Origin: Tetrahymena elliotti 4EA
Taxonomy: Eukaryota > Ciliophora > Oligohymenophorea > Hymenostomatida > Tetrahymenidae
DNA length: 64,000 bases
Reading direction: 5' to 3'
Assembly (NCBI GenBank): GCA_000231825.2
Contig: JH720303.1
Coordinates: forward strand, 1,264,574-1,328,573
In this document: piece by piece, positions 9,797 through 25,486 of the stretch
How the letters are laid out: the number at the start of each line of letters is the position of its first letter
Position numbering within the stretch: position 1 is the stretch's first letter
Notes under the pieces: generated by a model
Told to the model about the DNA's origin: nothing
The model's database searches: none
The model's input: only the letters and a program-made list of their open reading frames with translations
Made by a program: the position numbers and the translations under genes

Positions 9797-12700
9797 TCAA
9801 TTTGATTTCCCTTTAAATTAAATGATTTCTTCTATTTCAGAAGATAGATCGCTAGTATATGGGAAGTATTCTAATATTCTTTTTATATTTTTGAATAATT
9901 TTGTTGAGTCTATGTTATTTTTCTTCATAAATTGATGTTCTTAAGTGTTAGTATTGCAGAAGAAATCAGCAACAAACTGTCTTATTTTATTAAACTCTCT
10001 TAAATCGCAAAGTTTTTTAATATATTTTGATGAGGTTTCTATGAATACATCAGAGCTCTTCTTATCATCATATTTCATCAAGTAAACTAATCTTTCTTCA
10101 TATTTAGAAACAATGCTGACATCTTTTCTATTTTCTAATTCAAGTTCTCCAGGGCTCACTTCTATAAGCTTTTCAAAGAATTATCCTAAATCCTCAGCCT
10201 CTTTGATAGCGGCAACACTACTATCATTTTTATTGTCTTTTGCCAAAAGTTAACTTGCATCATAAAAGCATCCTGTTTGTTAAATTAAGTTAATCATAAA
10301 TACAAAATCATTTAAATAAAATCTTATTTATTACCTATTTCTAAATTAAAATTATCAATTTTTTGCCAAGTCTTCATGGGAATATTAAAAATGTAAACAT
10401 TTCTTGTTTTAAAGAAAATAATTGGTACTCCATTATTGTCTAATGTTACATTTTCAATAGGATCTTTAGAACCAGAATCAGGTAGGTCTTAATTTGATGC
10501 TAAGATTTTTAAATTTTCTTTAAGTAAGAACATGATATTCTCATTGATTAAAAGTTTTTTGAGATTATTATCATAAACTTTAATGTCACCATTTTCAGAG
10601 AGGCTCATCATTTGATTAGATTTATTTAGCTTAAGCCAGCATAGGCTAGGTATTAATAAGGGAAGATCGCTTCTTCTTCCATTTAATGAGTTGACAAAAT
10701 ATAATAAATGAGAAGAAGTATAGTAAATTAATTGATCATTATATATTTCTACAAAAAGTAGCTTTCCCTCTAAGCAATCATTCCATAATATTTCTTTTGC
10801 ATTATTTTTTAAAATTGTACAACGTATTTATGTAATTAATGGAGCATTTAGTTAATTTTGAGGAGTTTCAATTTCTAAAAATTTAATTTCAGTTGATGAA
10901 ATACGCATTGTATGAATATTTGGGATAGGTTAAGGTACTTTGAGTTTCACGGTCTCATTTAATTTCTCTTACTCTTCAATAAATTATGCATTTTCATTAT
11001 TTTTGTTTTATTGGTCCTTGGATTGATTTGCATTTTATCCTGTTTAAGCACTTGTACCTGTTGCTGATGGGACAACACTAGTTTTTTATAATGATTTTTT
11101 TGGGTCTTTTAAATCTTTTTTAATGTGATCAATATTTTTAACACCTGCACTTAAATTTGTCTAATTTTATACAGTACTTTAATTTGAAGTGCTTTGGTTA
11201 CTTGCTTAGACAGGTTTTTTTTCTTCTTCCATCTTTTTACTTTCATCTTTATTATTAACTTAATTTTAATTAGATGTAGAACCACTAACTTCAATTTCCA
11301 TCTTTTTATTTTCCTTTGATTCAGTTTATTTGGCCTTACCCTCTTCCTCGTTAGATGGTTTTTCTTAAATTGAGCTGGTTTATTATTCTTAAGCTTTATT
11401 CTCATTCTATGTTTCAGCATTTGGAGCCTTTTAACTTTCATTACTTTAAGATGGTTTTTCTTCTATCATTTTATTATTATCCTCATTTTTTTATTCTTCT
11501 TCAGGCTAAATAATTATTTTATTTTGATTAAATAAGGCTTTGAATTAATAAAAAGTAAATTACTTTTTTTTCTACAACAATTTTAGATATGATTTGTTTA
11601 CTAGGAATGATTCTTTTTTTGCCTCCTTCATTTAGAGTTTTTTACTCAGTATATGAAATGCTTGTCAAAACTTCTTTGCTTTCATCAATATTTGAATTAT
11701 TGTTTGTATTATTAGAATTTCCAAAAGAAGTTGCAGTTTTACCGCTAGTGTTTCCTTTTCCTAAAATAGAATCAATTTAGTTATTTTAATCTTTATCTTC
11801 AAGTTTCTTTTGCAAATTGTTTTATTATTCTTCCTCTTCTTGCTAAGATGCCTTAAATACCTTAAACTTCATATTTGTAGCAGCAACAGTCCTAAGAGTT
11901 CCATATTTTCCTTCTAAGAAATCTTACTTCTGTTAAGGACTAAGCTTAGAGCCAAACACAGTCTCTCCAAACAAAGCTAAAAAAACATACTTTTTTAATG
12001 TGGTTGCAATCAGCATATTTCCCTCTGCATTCCAACAAATATCTTCAATCAACTCATTTCCATTTGGATGGGACTTAAACAAAAAGAATGGTTTTTTAGC
12101 TTGATATCCATCTCCTATACCCCAAATTGATATGTTACCATCGTTATCTCCAAGAGCAAATACATTAATTACACTTTCTTTGTTTTCATATAAATTCGGA
12201 TTGAATTTAACACAGTTTATAGATGAAAAAGGTCCCATAAAAGTTTTACAAACTTTAAAATCTTTTTATCTGTCAAGAGCACAGACAAAGGGTACAATTT
12301 TATCATCTAAACTAGGAACAAGAACATATCTATTTATTATTAATTAATTTATTATATATATTTAAGACTATTATTTATTAAAAATTTTTGCTTCAAATCT
12401 ATCTATTTATAAGTTTGATTCTTGCTAACAAAAATGTGAAACAATAGAATTTTGAGCAAATTCAAATCTTCCAAAAAATATAAAAAAGCCATTGAAATAT
12501 AAAATTTAAGTTAGACACATTGATATTTATTTTAAATATATTACCTATAGTCAGGAGACCAATCTATTTTTCTATCATCTCTTTTTGAAGTGATTTTAGA
12601 AATATCTGATGATATAGGGCAAGTCAAAGAAACTATAAACGACTTTTCCCATGAGTTACATTTCCAAATAATAACATTATTGTCTGAATAAAGAGCTGCT

Positions 12701-13218
12701 AAGTACTTATCGTAAGTATCCCAAACCAAACCTAAGATTTTGTTATCATGATTCAGCTCTTTAATCTTTTCATAGTTTTTAGCTGAATCAACAGATCTGA
12801 CTACAATTTTTCCATCTAAACTACCTGAAGCAATACGAGATGAATCAGGAGCCCAAGTAATTGCTGCTATTTCTAACTCATGATCCTTAAAATCTTTTAA
12901 TTTATAAATATCTCCAGTAGAATATCCCCAAATGACTAACTTTTCAAAAGCTGAAGCTAAAAACTAATCATTTGGACTCCACTTAATAAGATTAGAACTT
13001 TAAATGCTCTTAATATTGAGAGGCTTGAAATCAACTTTATTTGTAACATTCTAATTCATATAGTCCTCATTGATAGAGGTTTTAACAATTTTTAACTAGT
13101 CATTATCCTATCCACTACAAAAAACTAAAATATTTCCCTGATTCTAAAAGTTAATAGATTTAATAATCTCTTCATGGAAAGAGAAGACTTCATACTTAAG
13201 TGATACGTTAAATGACAT
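9797..13218 (-). CDS. HIRA: Histone H3.3 chaperone HIRA
   Basis: Four exons (13218-12545, 12329-11564, 11505-10335, 10272-9797) give 1028 aa. Residues 1 to about 390 are WD40 repeats: IKWSPNDQFLASAF, ITWAPDSSRIASGSLDGK, LVWDTYDKYLAALYSDNN, KIDWSPDYRYVLVPSLDD, ICWNAEGNMLIATTLKK. The repeat order and the KIDWSPD...VP step are those of HIRA/Hir1. Around residue 460 is a basic motif, EGGKKRIIPSKQI, corresponding to the HIRA B-domain that contacts ASF1. A low-complexity Q/S/E/K linker separates it from a C-terminal Hira domain (residues about 620-1000, e.g. ILWNDCLEGKLLFVEIYNDQ). HIRA deposits H3.3 outside replication together with UBN1 and CABIN1. Plus-strand frames and the frame at 11151-11441 are shadows. 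Confidence 0.93.
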
Positions 13219-14345
13219 TTCAAATAATTTTTATCAAATATAAATTAGTGGATCTAAAATTGTGCTCTAAAATATTTTATGCTTTATTTATATATTCCTT
13301 TAATTGCTCCTAATGGCACCTAATTACTCTTATCTCAAATTGTAATTTATTTAATTATATATTAAGATATTGAAATTATATTTTTTTAAATAAATCGTTT
13401 CTATGTTTTGCGCGCTTGATATCCCTAAATATTGTCTTTATAAATCAATTATATATGAAAAATAGCTAAGCTTTATTCTATTTATTCATAGATTATGATC
13501 TGCTTATTCAAAGTATTATTTATTACTAACTATACTAATAACTCCGAAACAGCTCAATTAATAAATCTTTGAATATTATTTAGCAAAATAATTATTCTTA
13601 TTTAACTTTATTTTCTGGTTCAAAAATTCTATTAAAACAATTTTAATAATAATTGAAAATATTTTTTTCAAAATTTTTTATTTTTTTTATGTAAAGAGCT
13701 TAATTTATTTGTTCATAAATTAATTAAGGTTATTTTATTCTGAAAAAAAATTTTATTTCAATGAATAATAAATAATATTTGAATTATTATTTGGGTAATT
13801 TCTATTTTCAGTCAAAAGACTTATAAATAGATTCTTTGAAATTAAATGAATTAATTTTGTTAAACTAAAATATATTCTTTAAAATAAAATTTGAATTAAT
13901 AATTTTAAAATTGATTTCTATGAGGACAAAATTTAAAAATAAAGTTCATAACACTTTTCAAAGGATTAAGATGACTTCAAAACAATTAAAATAATAGACT
14001 CTAAAATAGAAAATTTGTCTAATCCATTTATTTATTAAAAAAAATTAATTTATTTTTAAATTTTTGAAAAAAAGGACTGTGAAATTCAATTGAAAAGAAA
14101 CAGATATAAAATTTTACACTTATGCTTTTTAAAAATAAATTTGAGTTTATAATCAATAATTCTCAAAAAGCATAAAAAATATCAATTTATGGAAATTTTT
14201 ATTGATTGATTTATTTAAATAAATATTTCAAAAATGAAGGAAGAAAGTTGGCGATATTCTGAATTATAAAAAAGTAATACAGAAGATAGAAAATAAATTT
14301 TTGAAACAACAAAATAAATATTCAACAAATTAGTCAAATTATCTC
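13219..14345. other. Spacer between enolase 3' end and HIRA start
   Basis: About 1.1 kb, very AT-rich with poly-T runs near 13640-13690. It contains the HIRA promoter and the enolase 3' flank. No coding frame or RNA gene recognised. Confidence 0.45.
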
Positions 14346-17717
<3,372 letters not shown>

Positions 17718-20700
17718 TCATTGGAGTTCCAAGAAAACCTTTTCTAAATTATTTGTTTTTACTATTTCCATAAATTAATAGTCATTCTGACTCCATTACT
17801 ATTATGGAGTATTTCTTATTTCATCCCATTTCTTTTTTACATTTAATAGTTAGGGATTTATTTATTACTTTTAACTTTTTTAAAAATAAAAATTTATCTT
17901 CTAATATTTCCAAAAAAAAAATTACTTTTCTTGTAGATTTTAACTTTTTTGAGAAATTACACTTTTTTTAGATGAATTCGAACTAATACTAGCTCTATTA
18001 TTTTGTTGTGATTTATCAATTGGTGGTTATTCTTATCTTTAACTAGTTTAACTATGTGAAATAGAAATATTTTCTTAGGACTTTTAAATGCTGTTTTCAG
18101 AAGTATTATCAAAATCAAATTAACTTAATTGCATAGCTCCTTACATAAATCTCCTATCATTTTCTGTCCATTCACTTTCAGGTACCTTAGATAACTACAA
18201 AACTTTTTCTTTGACTATTTATAGCATTTATTTCCTATTTTAAAAATTATATTGATAAATCAATGAAAAAAATAAAAATTACCTATCAAAGTTTCCTTGC
18301 TATTCTAAAAATGAAAAGTTTTGTTGATTAATTTATTATGAGGATGAGTTTTTTATATTTTATGAAGACAAATTACTATTGTTTTTTAATTTATTTAAAG
18401 AAGAAGAGGATACTTTTGAAAGCGAATCATTAACACTTTTTTGATCTATTTTTTTGCTATTACTAATAGAGTTATTTGATATACTTCCATTAGATTTGCT
18501 TTCAGGAATTTCAACCACCTAATATTAGGTTGTTTTAGTCTTTTTGTATATTGGGTATTATTTCTTTTAGTTTTATTTCTATTAATTTTTTAAAGCTTTG
18601 TTCTCTTCTTCCTCTTGCTCCTCTTATAATCTTTTTTATAATAGTTATTACTATTATTCTTCTTAAAGTCTGAAGTATTCTTCATAGTACAAATCGACTT
18701 GGCTATCTTTGGTGCTTTATGCCAAACCTAAATCTTAAAATTCATCCCAATTTTCTCTTTAGAAATTTATTTCCTCTAGCACTTATCTATTTTAGTAATT
18801 TAGCTGAGGATCATCAATCAACAAATGATGGCCTTATCCATATTAATTAATATTTTATATTTCCTGCTATTCATAATACAAAGCATTAAAATATTCAATT
18901 TCTATTTTATTCATTTAATCGGCTTCAATCAGTTCATTTTTGAGTTAGTTATATTTAATTTTTGATTCAAATTAAGTTGTTGGCATTTTAAATAACGGCA
19001 TCTTCATATTTTTCTCTGATATGTAATTTGCTATCTTTTCTATGAATGGTGGATCAACTATTTATTTATTTTATAAAAACTATTTTTTAATTTAAATTAA
19101 AAAATTTTACGTGTATCTATGTTAGTGTCAGCCCATTTTTGAGTTAGGTTGTTTATTGTTTTTGTTTTAAGCACAGTATTTTTTTCAAAACAATTTTTAG
19201 TATTTCCATAAGTAACATATATTATGCTTAATGTTTTACTCCATGAAGATTGGATTCTTATTGGTTCATAAAAATTCTAGCTCAATTTGTCACTCTTAAT
19301 TTATAAAATAATATTCCATAAAAGAAAAGTAAATTTTTGTTTACTTTAGATCTGATATTGAACTCAACTGGTAAAGATTAATGATCAAGCGATGAATTAG
19401 AACCAAATTAGTATATTTTTCTACTTTCCATTAAAAGCATTGAGCATCTATGACCTGCAACTACTTATAAGCATTTATCTTTAAATAGCTATTTATCTCT
19501 ATTTATATTTGAAAATTATAGTATTCTAGGATAAATTTCATTATTTGTTGTTCCATGCCCTAATTATCCTCTTCCTCCCCATCCCCAGGTATAAACCTTA
19601 CCTAAAAAAAGTGAATTTAGGTTAGTTAAACAAAATTTAAAATACCTAAAGATGTCTTGCAGATTGTATGTTTAAAACCACAATCTATTTGACTAATTTT
19701 CTCTCCAGCATCTCTGAGACAGCTAATTAGGGTAGGAATTTTTCTTGGATTGAGATCTCCTAAACCTAATTAACCTTCTTTATTTTCACCATAACTAAAT
19801 AACAATCCTGAGTTACTTAGGATCATAACAAATTTATGACCACAGCTCACGTCTTTAACAGAAATTTTTGGGATTACAACTTCAAGAGGATAATTGACAC
19901 ATTCTCCTTGTAAACCTTATTAAAAAATATTGCTTTTAAGTTTTATAAATAAAAATAATATTATTTACCCAAAGTAGGCCAGTGAAATAATTGTCCACTT
20001 TTAGTCACTGCATAATTTTCATCATCTCTACATTCAATTTTACTGAATTCAGTTTTAGGATTCATAAGGTATGTTATCCTCTGAGGTGTTTCCATATTTT
20101 CATAATGATTCAAACCAAGTTATCCTATAAAAATTTAAAAAAATGAATTAATTTTTATTTATTTTTTAAAAATACCTCTATTGTTACAGCCCCATGACCA
20201 CATTTGTCCTTTATGATCTAGCAGCAAAGAGTGATTGCTACCAGATGATATTTAATTTATTCTTTTAATTTAAGAAGGGATATTCATTGAATATATAGAT
20301 GTTCCAGTATATACATTTTATTCTTAATTAGGGTCATCCTCATCTACTATTGGAACTCCCAACTATCCAAAATCATTCCATCCCCAGGAATGAATTTTAC
20401 TGCTTAAGCTGCATGTTAGACTGTGAGTATCTCCTATCTTAATTTTAAAACAATATTAAACAATTTATATTTATATTAATATAATTCATACTGAAATATG
20501 CTAGATATATGACTGCTTATCATAGTTATCCTTAAAAGAAGCTTGATATAAAGATGACCAAAGCGGATCATAAATTTCACTTGTATCAGATAATATTTCA
20601 AAATCAATGACATAACTAAATAAATACATCCTTTGTTAAAAGAAATGTTCATGAGATTTTTCTAAAATATTTTCTAAACTTTTATCTAAACGGAACTAAA

Positions 20701-23700
20701 AATTTGAAAATAATAAATGAATTTAAATTGAAAGTTTAAAAAAAATTTACAATTTCATTTTGCAAAGAAGTGTTTTAATCAATAACTTTAGATTAACCAT
20801 TAAAAAGAAGCAGCTCTTCAGAGATACGAATTCTTTTTAGGTTTTATTCTAAAGGTCCTAAAAACTCTGCATTTCTTTAATTTCTTTCTCTTTTTCTTAT
20901 GATAAATACACGAGCATTTCTTTATATTATAATTATTGCTTTTCTTAACTTTTAATAGAGCTCAGTTAACCAAATCTGCTTTACCTTAGCTTAGATTATT
21001 TAAGCAGCCATATGTAATCTTTTTATTCTTTTTCTTACAAAGTTACCTTTTAAAAGTTTCAAGAATACAATTCCTGCTTTTCTTGTTCTTATTTCATAAA
21101 GCTACTTTGAAAACATTTAATTTAAATAATAACTTTTCACAAGCTTTTTTGTTTTATCTACGATTGTAGTTATTGATCTAGCAACTATTTTTTACCATGC
21201 TCTATTCATAACTTCTTTTTTTATCTTTATATTTTATGTTTAAAAATAAAATAAATTGATGAAAATAAATTTTACAGCTATAATAGTATTTTTTATTCTT
21301 TATTTTCTAACTTCTTCAAGTCTTTACAAGGCTTCTTTCAAGTAAAATTTAATTTTCCTTATTTTTTCAAGAGTATATTCATATTTGGTTGCAGCTAAAT
21401 ATTACAGACAGTAATTGTTAATGATTTCAGAAGCTCTCTATCTTTTAAGAAGAATGAAGAGATATATACTTTCAATTCTACGAACTAAATTGCGAATATT
21501 TTCAATCTCCTTATTATAAATTAGTTGTATCTACTGAATAATTTCATAATTCTTAAAAAAAATTTTTGTCAAACCAAACAATCTGCTTTCTTTAGGAATA
21601 CTGCTGAAGTATTTGTTAAACAATCTATTTTTTTTATTAAAAGTACTCTTATTTTAAATTTAATAAAATTATTTGCTTACTCTTCAACAAGTGCTTTTTT
21701 ATTAATTTAATCTTTGATATTAAATTTATTAAGCATTAAGAGTGAGTATTTGTTAAAAAAAGATTCATAAGTTTGTCTGATAGGATAACTTTGCTTTCTG
21801 ATATTGATTGACTCTAAAACTCCTAAATAACGTATTTAATTTAGTGTGAATCCCTAGTTGAAAAGCTAAGCTCTTTTCTCTTCATTAGGCTTAATACATC
21901 TAATAAATTAAACATCACATTACATTAATACATCCATAAGAGAAGACATTTCAGAAATAAACTTTTAACTAATCTATCTCATTTTAATTTGTTGAGAAGA
22001 AAATATTTCATCTTAAAGTTATCTGTCTAGTAAATAATAAAATTATAATTACAAAAATATCTTAAAATAATTTTCTTTACCTTTCTCACTAATAATAGAG
22101 CTAATACCTTTAATAGATGAATTATTGACCTTTCCTATGAGACTTTCATTTACCTCATCTTTATTTTTCTCTATAAAACCTTTGATGTCATATTCGACCT
22201 CCTTAGCAGTATGAATGATGATAAATGTTGAATCATTAATTTTTTTTGGGTTCTTAAATTTATAATTTGGATTTTTTACATAAATTTCTTTATCGCCATG
22301 CTATTTTTAAATATCTGAAAGCAACTTTGCATCAATAATAGTTCCTTTTTGCTTACATTTATCTTCCAATAATTTAAAAATACCCAAAGGTTTTTGTCTA
22401 TCAACATTATCTAAAACGTCAATTACATCTTGATTATCTTTGAAATCAAGCTTTTTAAAAAAATGCTCAAGTCTTTCTTCTCTAAATGTCTATTAATTTT
22501 TATTCCAAACAAATAAATAACTCAGTATATACATCTCAATAAATTACTTATTCTTCTGCCTTAAAAACATAAGAAATGTAAAGCTAATGAAGTCTCTCAT
22601 TTGTGTAGTTGATAAAAAATTATTCAAATCCATTTCTTTAAAATACTTCAAAACCATATATATCTAACAAACCAATAGATTTGTATAAATTAGATGAAAG
22701 AATTTATTATTTAGAAATATCTTTTGGCATAATTGTCCTATTCAATTAATTAACCAGCCAATTAAATAATCTATCATACAATTCTTTAGAAATAGAATCC
22801 CTCTAATTTTAACATTCTGCCATGCTTAATTTTTTAGCTATTTCTTCTCCTTGAACTTTAAATTATTTAATTGTCAATTCTCTTTCTAAATCCTCAACTT
22901 AGACTCCAAGCAAATTAGAAATTACTTGTGTTTGCTACTTATCAGAAATTTCAATTAAGTCTTCTAAAATAATATTTTAAATAAAATTAAATTTAAGATT
23001 AAAATTTCAACAAAAATTACATTTAGTCTAAGATTGTTTGAATTATAAATTTCCTAAATGTAAGATAGCAGCTAGAATTCTCCATATAGAATCAGCAAAA
23101 TCATTTAATTCAAGAACATCTAAAGCACTTACAACTTCTTCATACAGTTTACAATCGTCTATTGACTTCACTTCAATATTTTAATTCTTTAAGTAGCTAA
23201 AATACTAAGGCTGCAAACGTTTACCATTTATTTCAAGATAATATTTACTTAATTACTATGTGCTAGCACCATTTAAAAAGTGATAGAAGATATGAAAATT
23301 TCTCTCTTCTACACCCTATTTAATAAATGGAAAAATATTTAGACATTTTTTTTCTACAATCTTTCCTTACCTATTAAATGATTCTAACTTTTTCTAGTAA
23401 ATAATTTGTGATTTCAGCTCCAATGATTTTAGAATCTATTAAATCAACAAACAATGTAACATACTTACCAAAACGACTAGAATTATCATTTCTAATAGTC
23501 TTAGCATTACCAAATGATTCTAATATTGGATTACAACTTAAGATCTATATTTAAAATTAATTTAAAATTTAAAATTACAAAATTTTATAATAAATTAAAT
23601 CTAAAAATAAAACATTTTCATGGAAAAATTTATTTTATACCTTTTCTTCAATTGATTATGATTTAGGACTTTCTCTAATAATTGAGGATGTTGGACTAGT

Positions 23701-24480
23701 TAATTAAGGAGGACCTAATGAGGAAATAGTTTTTTTTCTCAAACGGGATTTTTCTGGTGATTTATGCTGACTAATACTAGTTGTTAAAAATTTCATACAT
23801 AACTTTGCATTTTCAGTTTTACCTGAACCTGATTCACCACTTATAACAATAGCTTAGTTTCTTTCTTAATCGAATAGAGATCTAAAAGATTCTGCAGCAA
23901 TTGCATAGACATGAGGTTCTAAGTATTTAATAGCCAAAGCACCATTACCTTTCTGGTTTTCTATAATTTCATTGTGGTAAAACTTCATTTTTTCTTCTGT
24001 GTTCAATCCTGGAATTGACTAAAAAGGATTAACAACTAAAAGAGTTGGTCCTACATAAGTGAATATTTTGTTATTAAGATATCTCTTCTAAATATTAATA
24101 ACAAGTTCAGCATCATTTAAAATTTTCATATTAACCATATCGTCTTCATTTTATTCATAGGGAGATCTCTAATATAATTTATCCATAGGAGCATCTTCCT
24201 CAACATCATTTATTTTAACCTTCACATTTTTTCTAAAATAACTAGCATTAATGATAGCTTCTTCAAAAATTTATTTATTATTCTCATTTACATCTCTTTC
24301 TACCCAGCAAAGAGCCCCTAATAAAAAATTTGATTTATAAACAATTAAATCTAGCAAATAATTGATTATTCATTTAAATTTTTGGGTATTAATTTTATAC
24401 GTTAAAATGAATCCATAAAAATGATAAAGTTTATGACATAAAAAATTACCATTTTGCATCCATTCTTTATTTCCATCCAT
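17718..24480 (-). CDS. Unconventional myosin heavy chain with RCC1-repeat tail
   Basis: The start is [11 protein letters not shown], spliced (intron 24351-24449) to [19 protein letters not shown]. The motor domain has the P-loop [12 protein letters not shown] (about 23816-23839), switch [11 protein letters not shown] (about 23475-23500) and switch II LDIYGFE (about 22645-22665), followed by [15 protein letters not shown]. All nucleotide-contact motifs are intact, so it should be an active ATPase. A neck with IQ-like basic helices follows ([29 protein letters not shown], about 20890-21000). From about 20620 down to 19300 lies a series of RCC1-type blades: [55 protein letters not shown]. The remaining tail is Q/S-rich and ends at TGA 17718-17720. 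The last exon may have undetected introns. The tail probably binds cargo or a small GTPase; that is inference. Confidence 0.9.
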
Positions 24481-25486
24481 TTCAAAATGTAAATTAGACA
24501 AGGTAAAATGATTTCAATAAATAATCCTAGAAATTTTATTTTCAAATATATGTTTATAATCTTATAAAAGATGTGTTCTACTTTTATTTCTTCAAAAATA
24601 AATAAATTTTGATTGGCTAAGCAACTAGCTGATTTGTTTATTGTTTTAATCAAAATAATAAAAGTATTTATTTAATTATCAAAATTTGTGAATTTAATTT
24701 CTTAACAATTCAAAAATTTTGGCAAATCAAAAAGATTTCCTAAAATTTTTGAATTTATAAAATTTAGAAATGAGTATTAATTTAACATCTCTTTAGATCC
24801 AAACTGAAAATTTTTTGATACTTTTATAGTATTTATTTTACTTCTTTTTTTAAAGTATTATTTTTAAGATCATAATTAATTTTTATTTTTATATTTTGTT
24901 TTCTCACACAATTTTTACAGCAAAAAATATCTAGAAAGTTAATTTAACAGTAAACAAGTAAACAGACATTTTATTAAAGAATTAGGCTTATTTTACATAA
25001 AAAATTATATTTTTCTCTTTAGATATTTTTTAGTAAAAATAGATATTTTTATTTATATTAAAAATTAATTAATATAATTTACACTATTCATTAGTGTAAT
25101 GATTAACATTAATACTTTATAAAAATATCAATAATTTTTCACATTTAATTAAGCAATATCAGAATATTGCTAAAGATTCAATTTCTTGCTGAATAAAGAA
25201 TTTTTATCAATATTTACAAAATCATGCTTTCAAGTACCAACTTAAGTAGCTCTGAAGTTACCAGATTGCGCTAAAACTACAGTTTAAGTGGATTTGATTT
25301 GCTTGAGAGAATTTAAAAAATGAATTATGAGGAACTTATAAACGTAAAATTGAGTTTAAATAATAATAAACTAATACTATTTGATAATCAAACCTTTTTA
25401 ATTTTAAAAGATTTTATTTTTGCAGTAAAAATATATAATTATTTTATTCTATATTCATATCATAGACTGTTATTGAAATAATTAAG
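24481..25486. other. Divergent promoter region (myosin / cNMP-binding protein)
   Basis: About 1 kb of very AT-rich DNA between two divergent starts. The minus-strand open stretch at 24402-24653 overlaps the true myosin start in another frame and is not used. No other content recognised. Confidence 0.45.

Noticed and set aside
11151..11441. 96-aa Lys-rich minus-strand ORF
   Set aside because: Shifted-frame shadow of the low-complexity linker in HIRA; the HIRA frame is continuous through it once TAA/TAG are read as Gln.
24402..24653. 83-aa minus-strand ORF at the start of the myosin gene
   Set aside because: Overlaps the true first exon in another frame; the frame giving [11 protein letters not shown] splices correctly into the motor domain.
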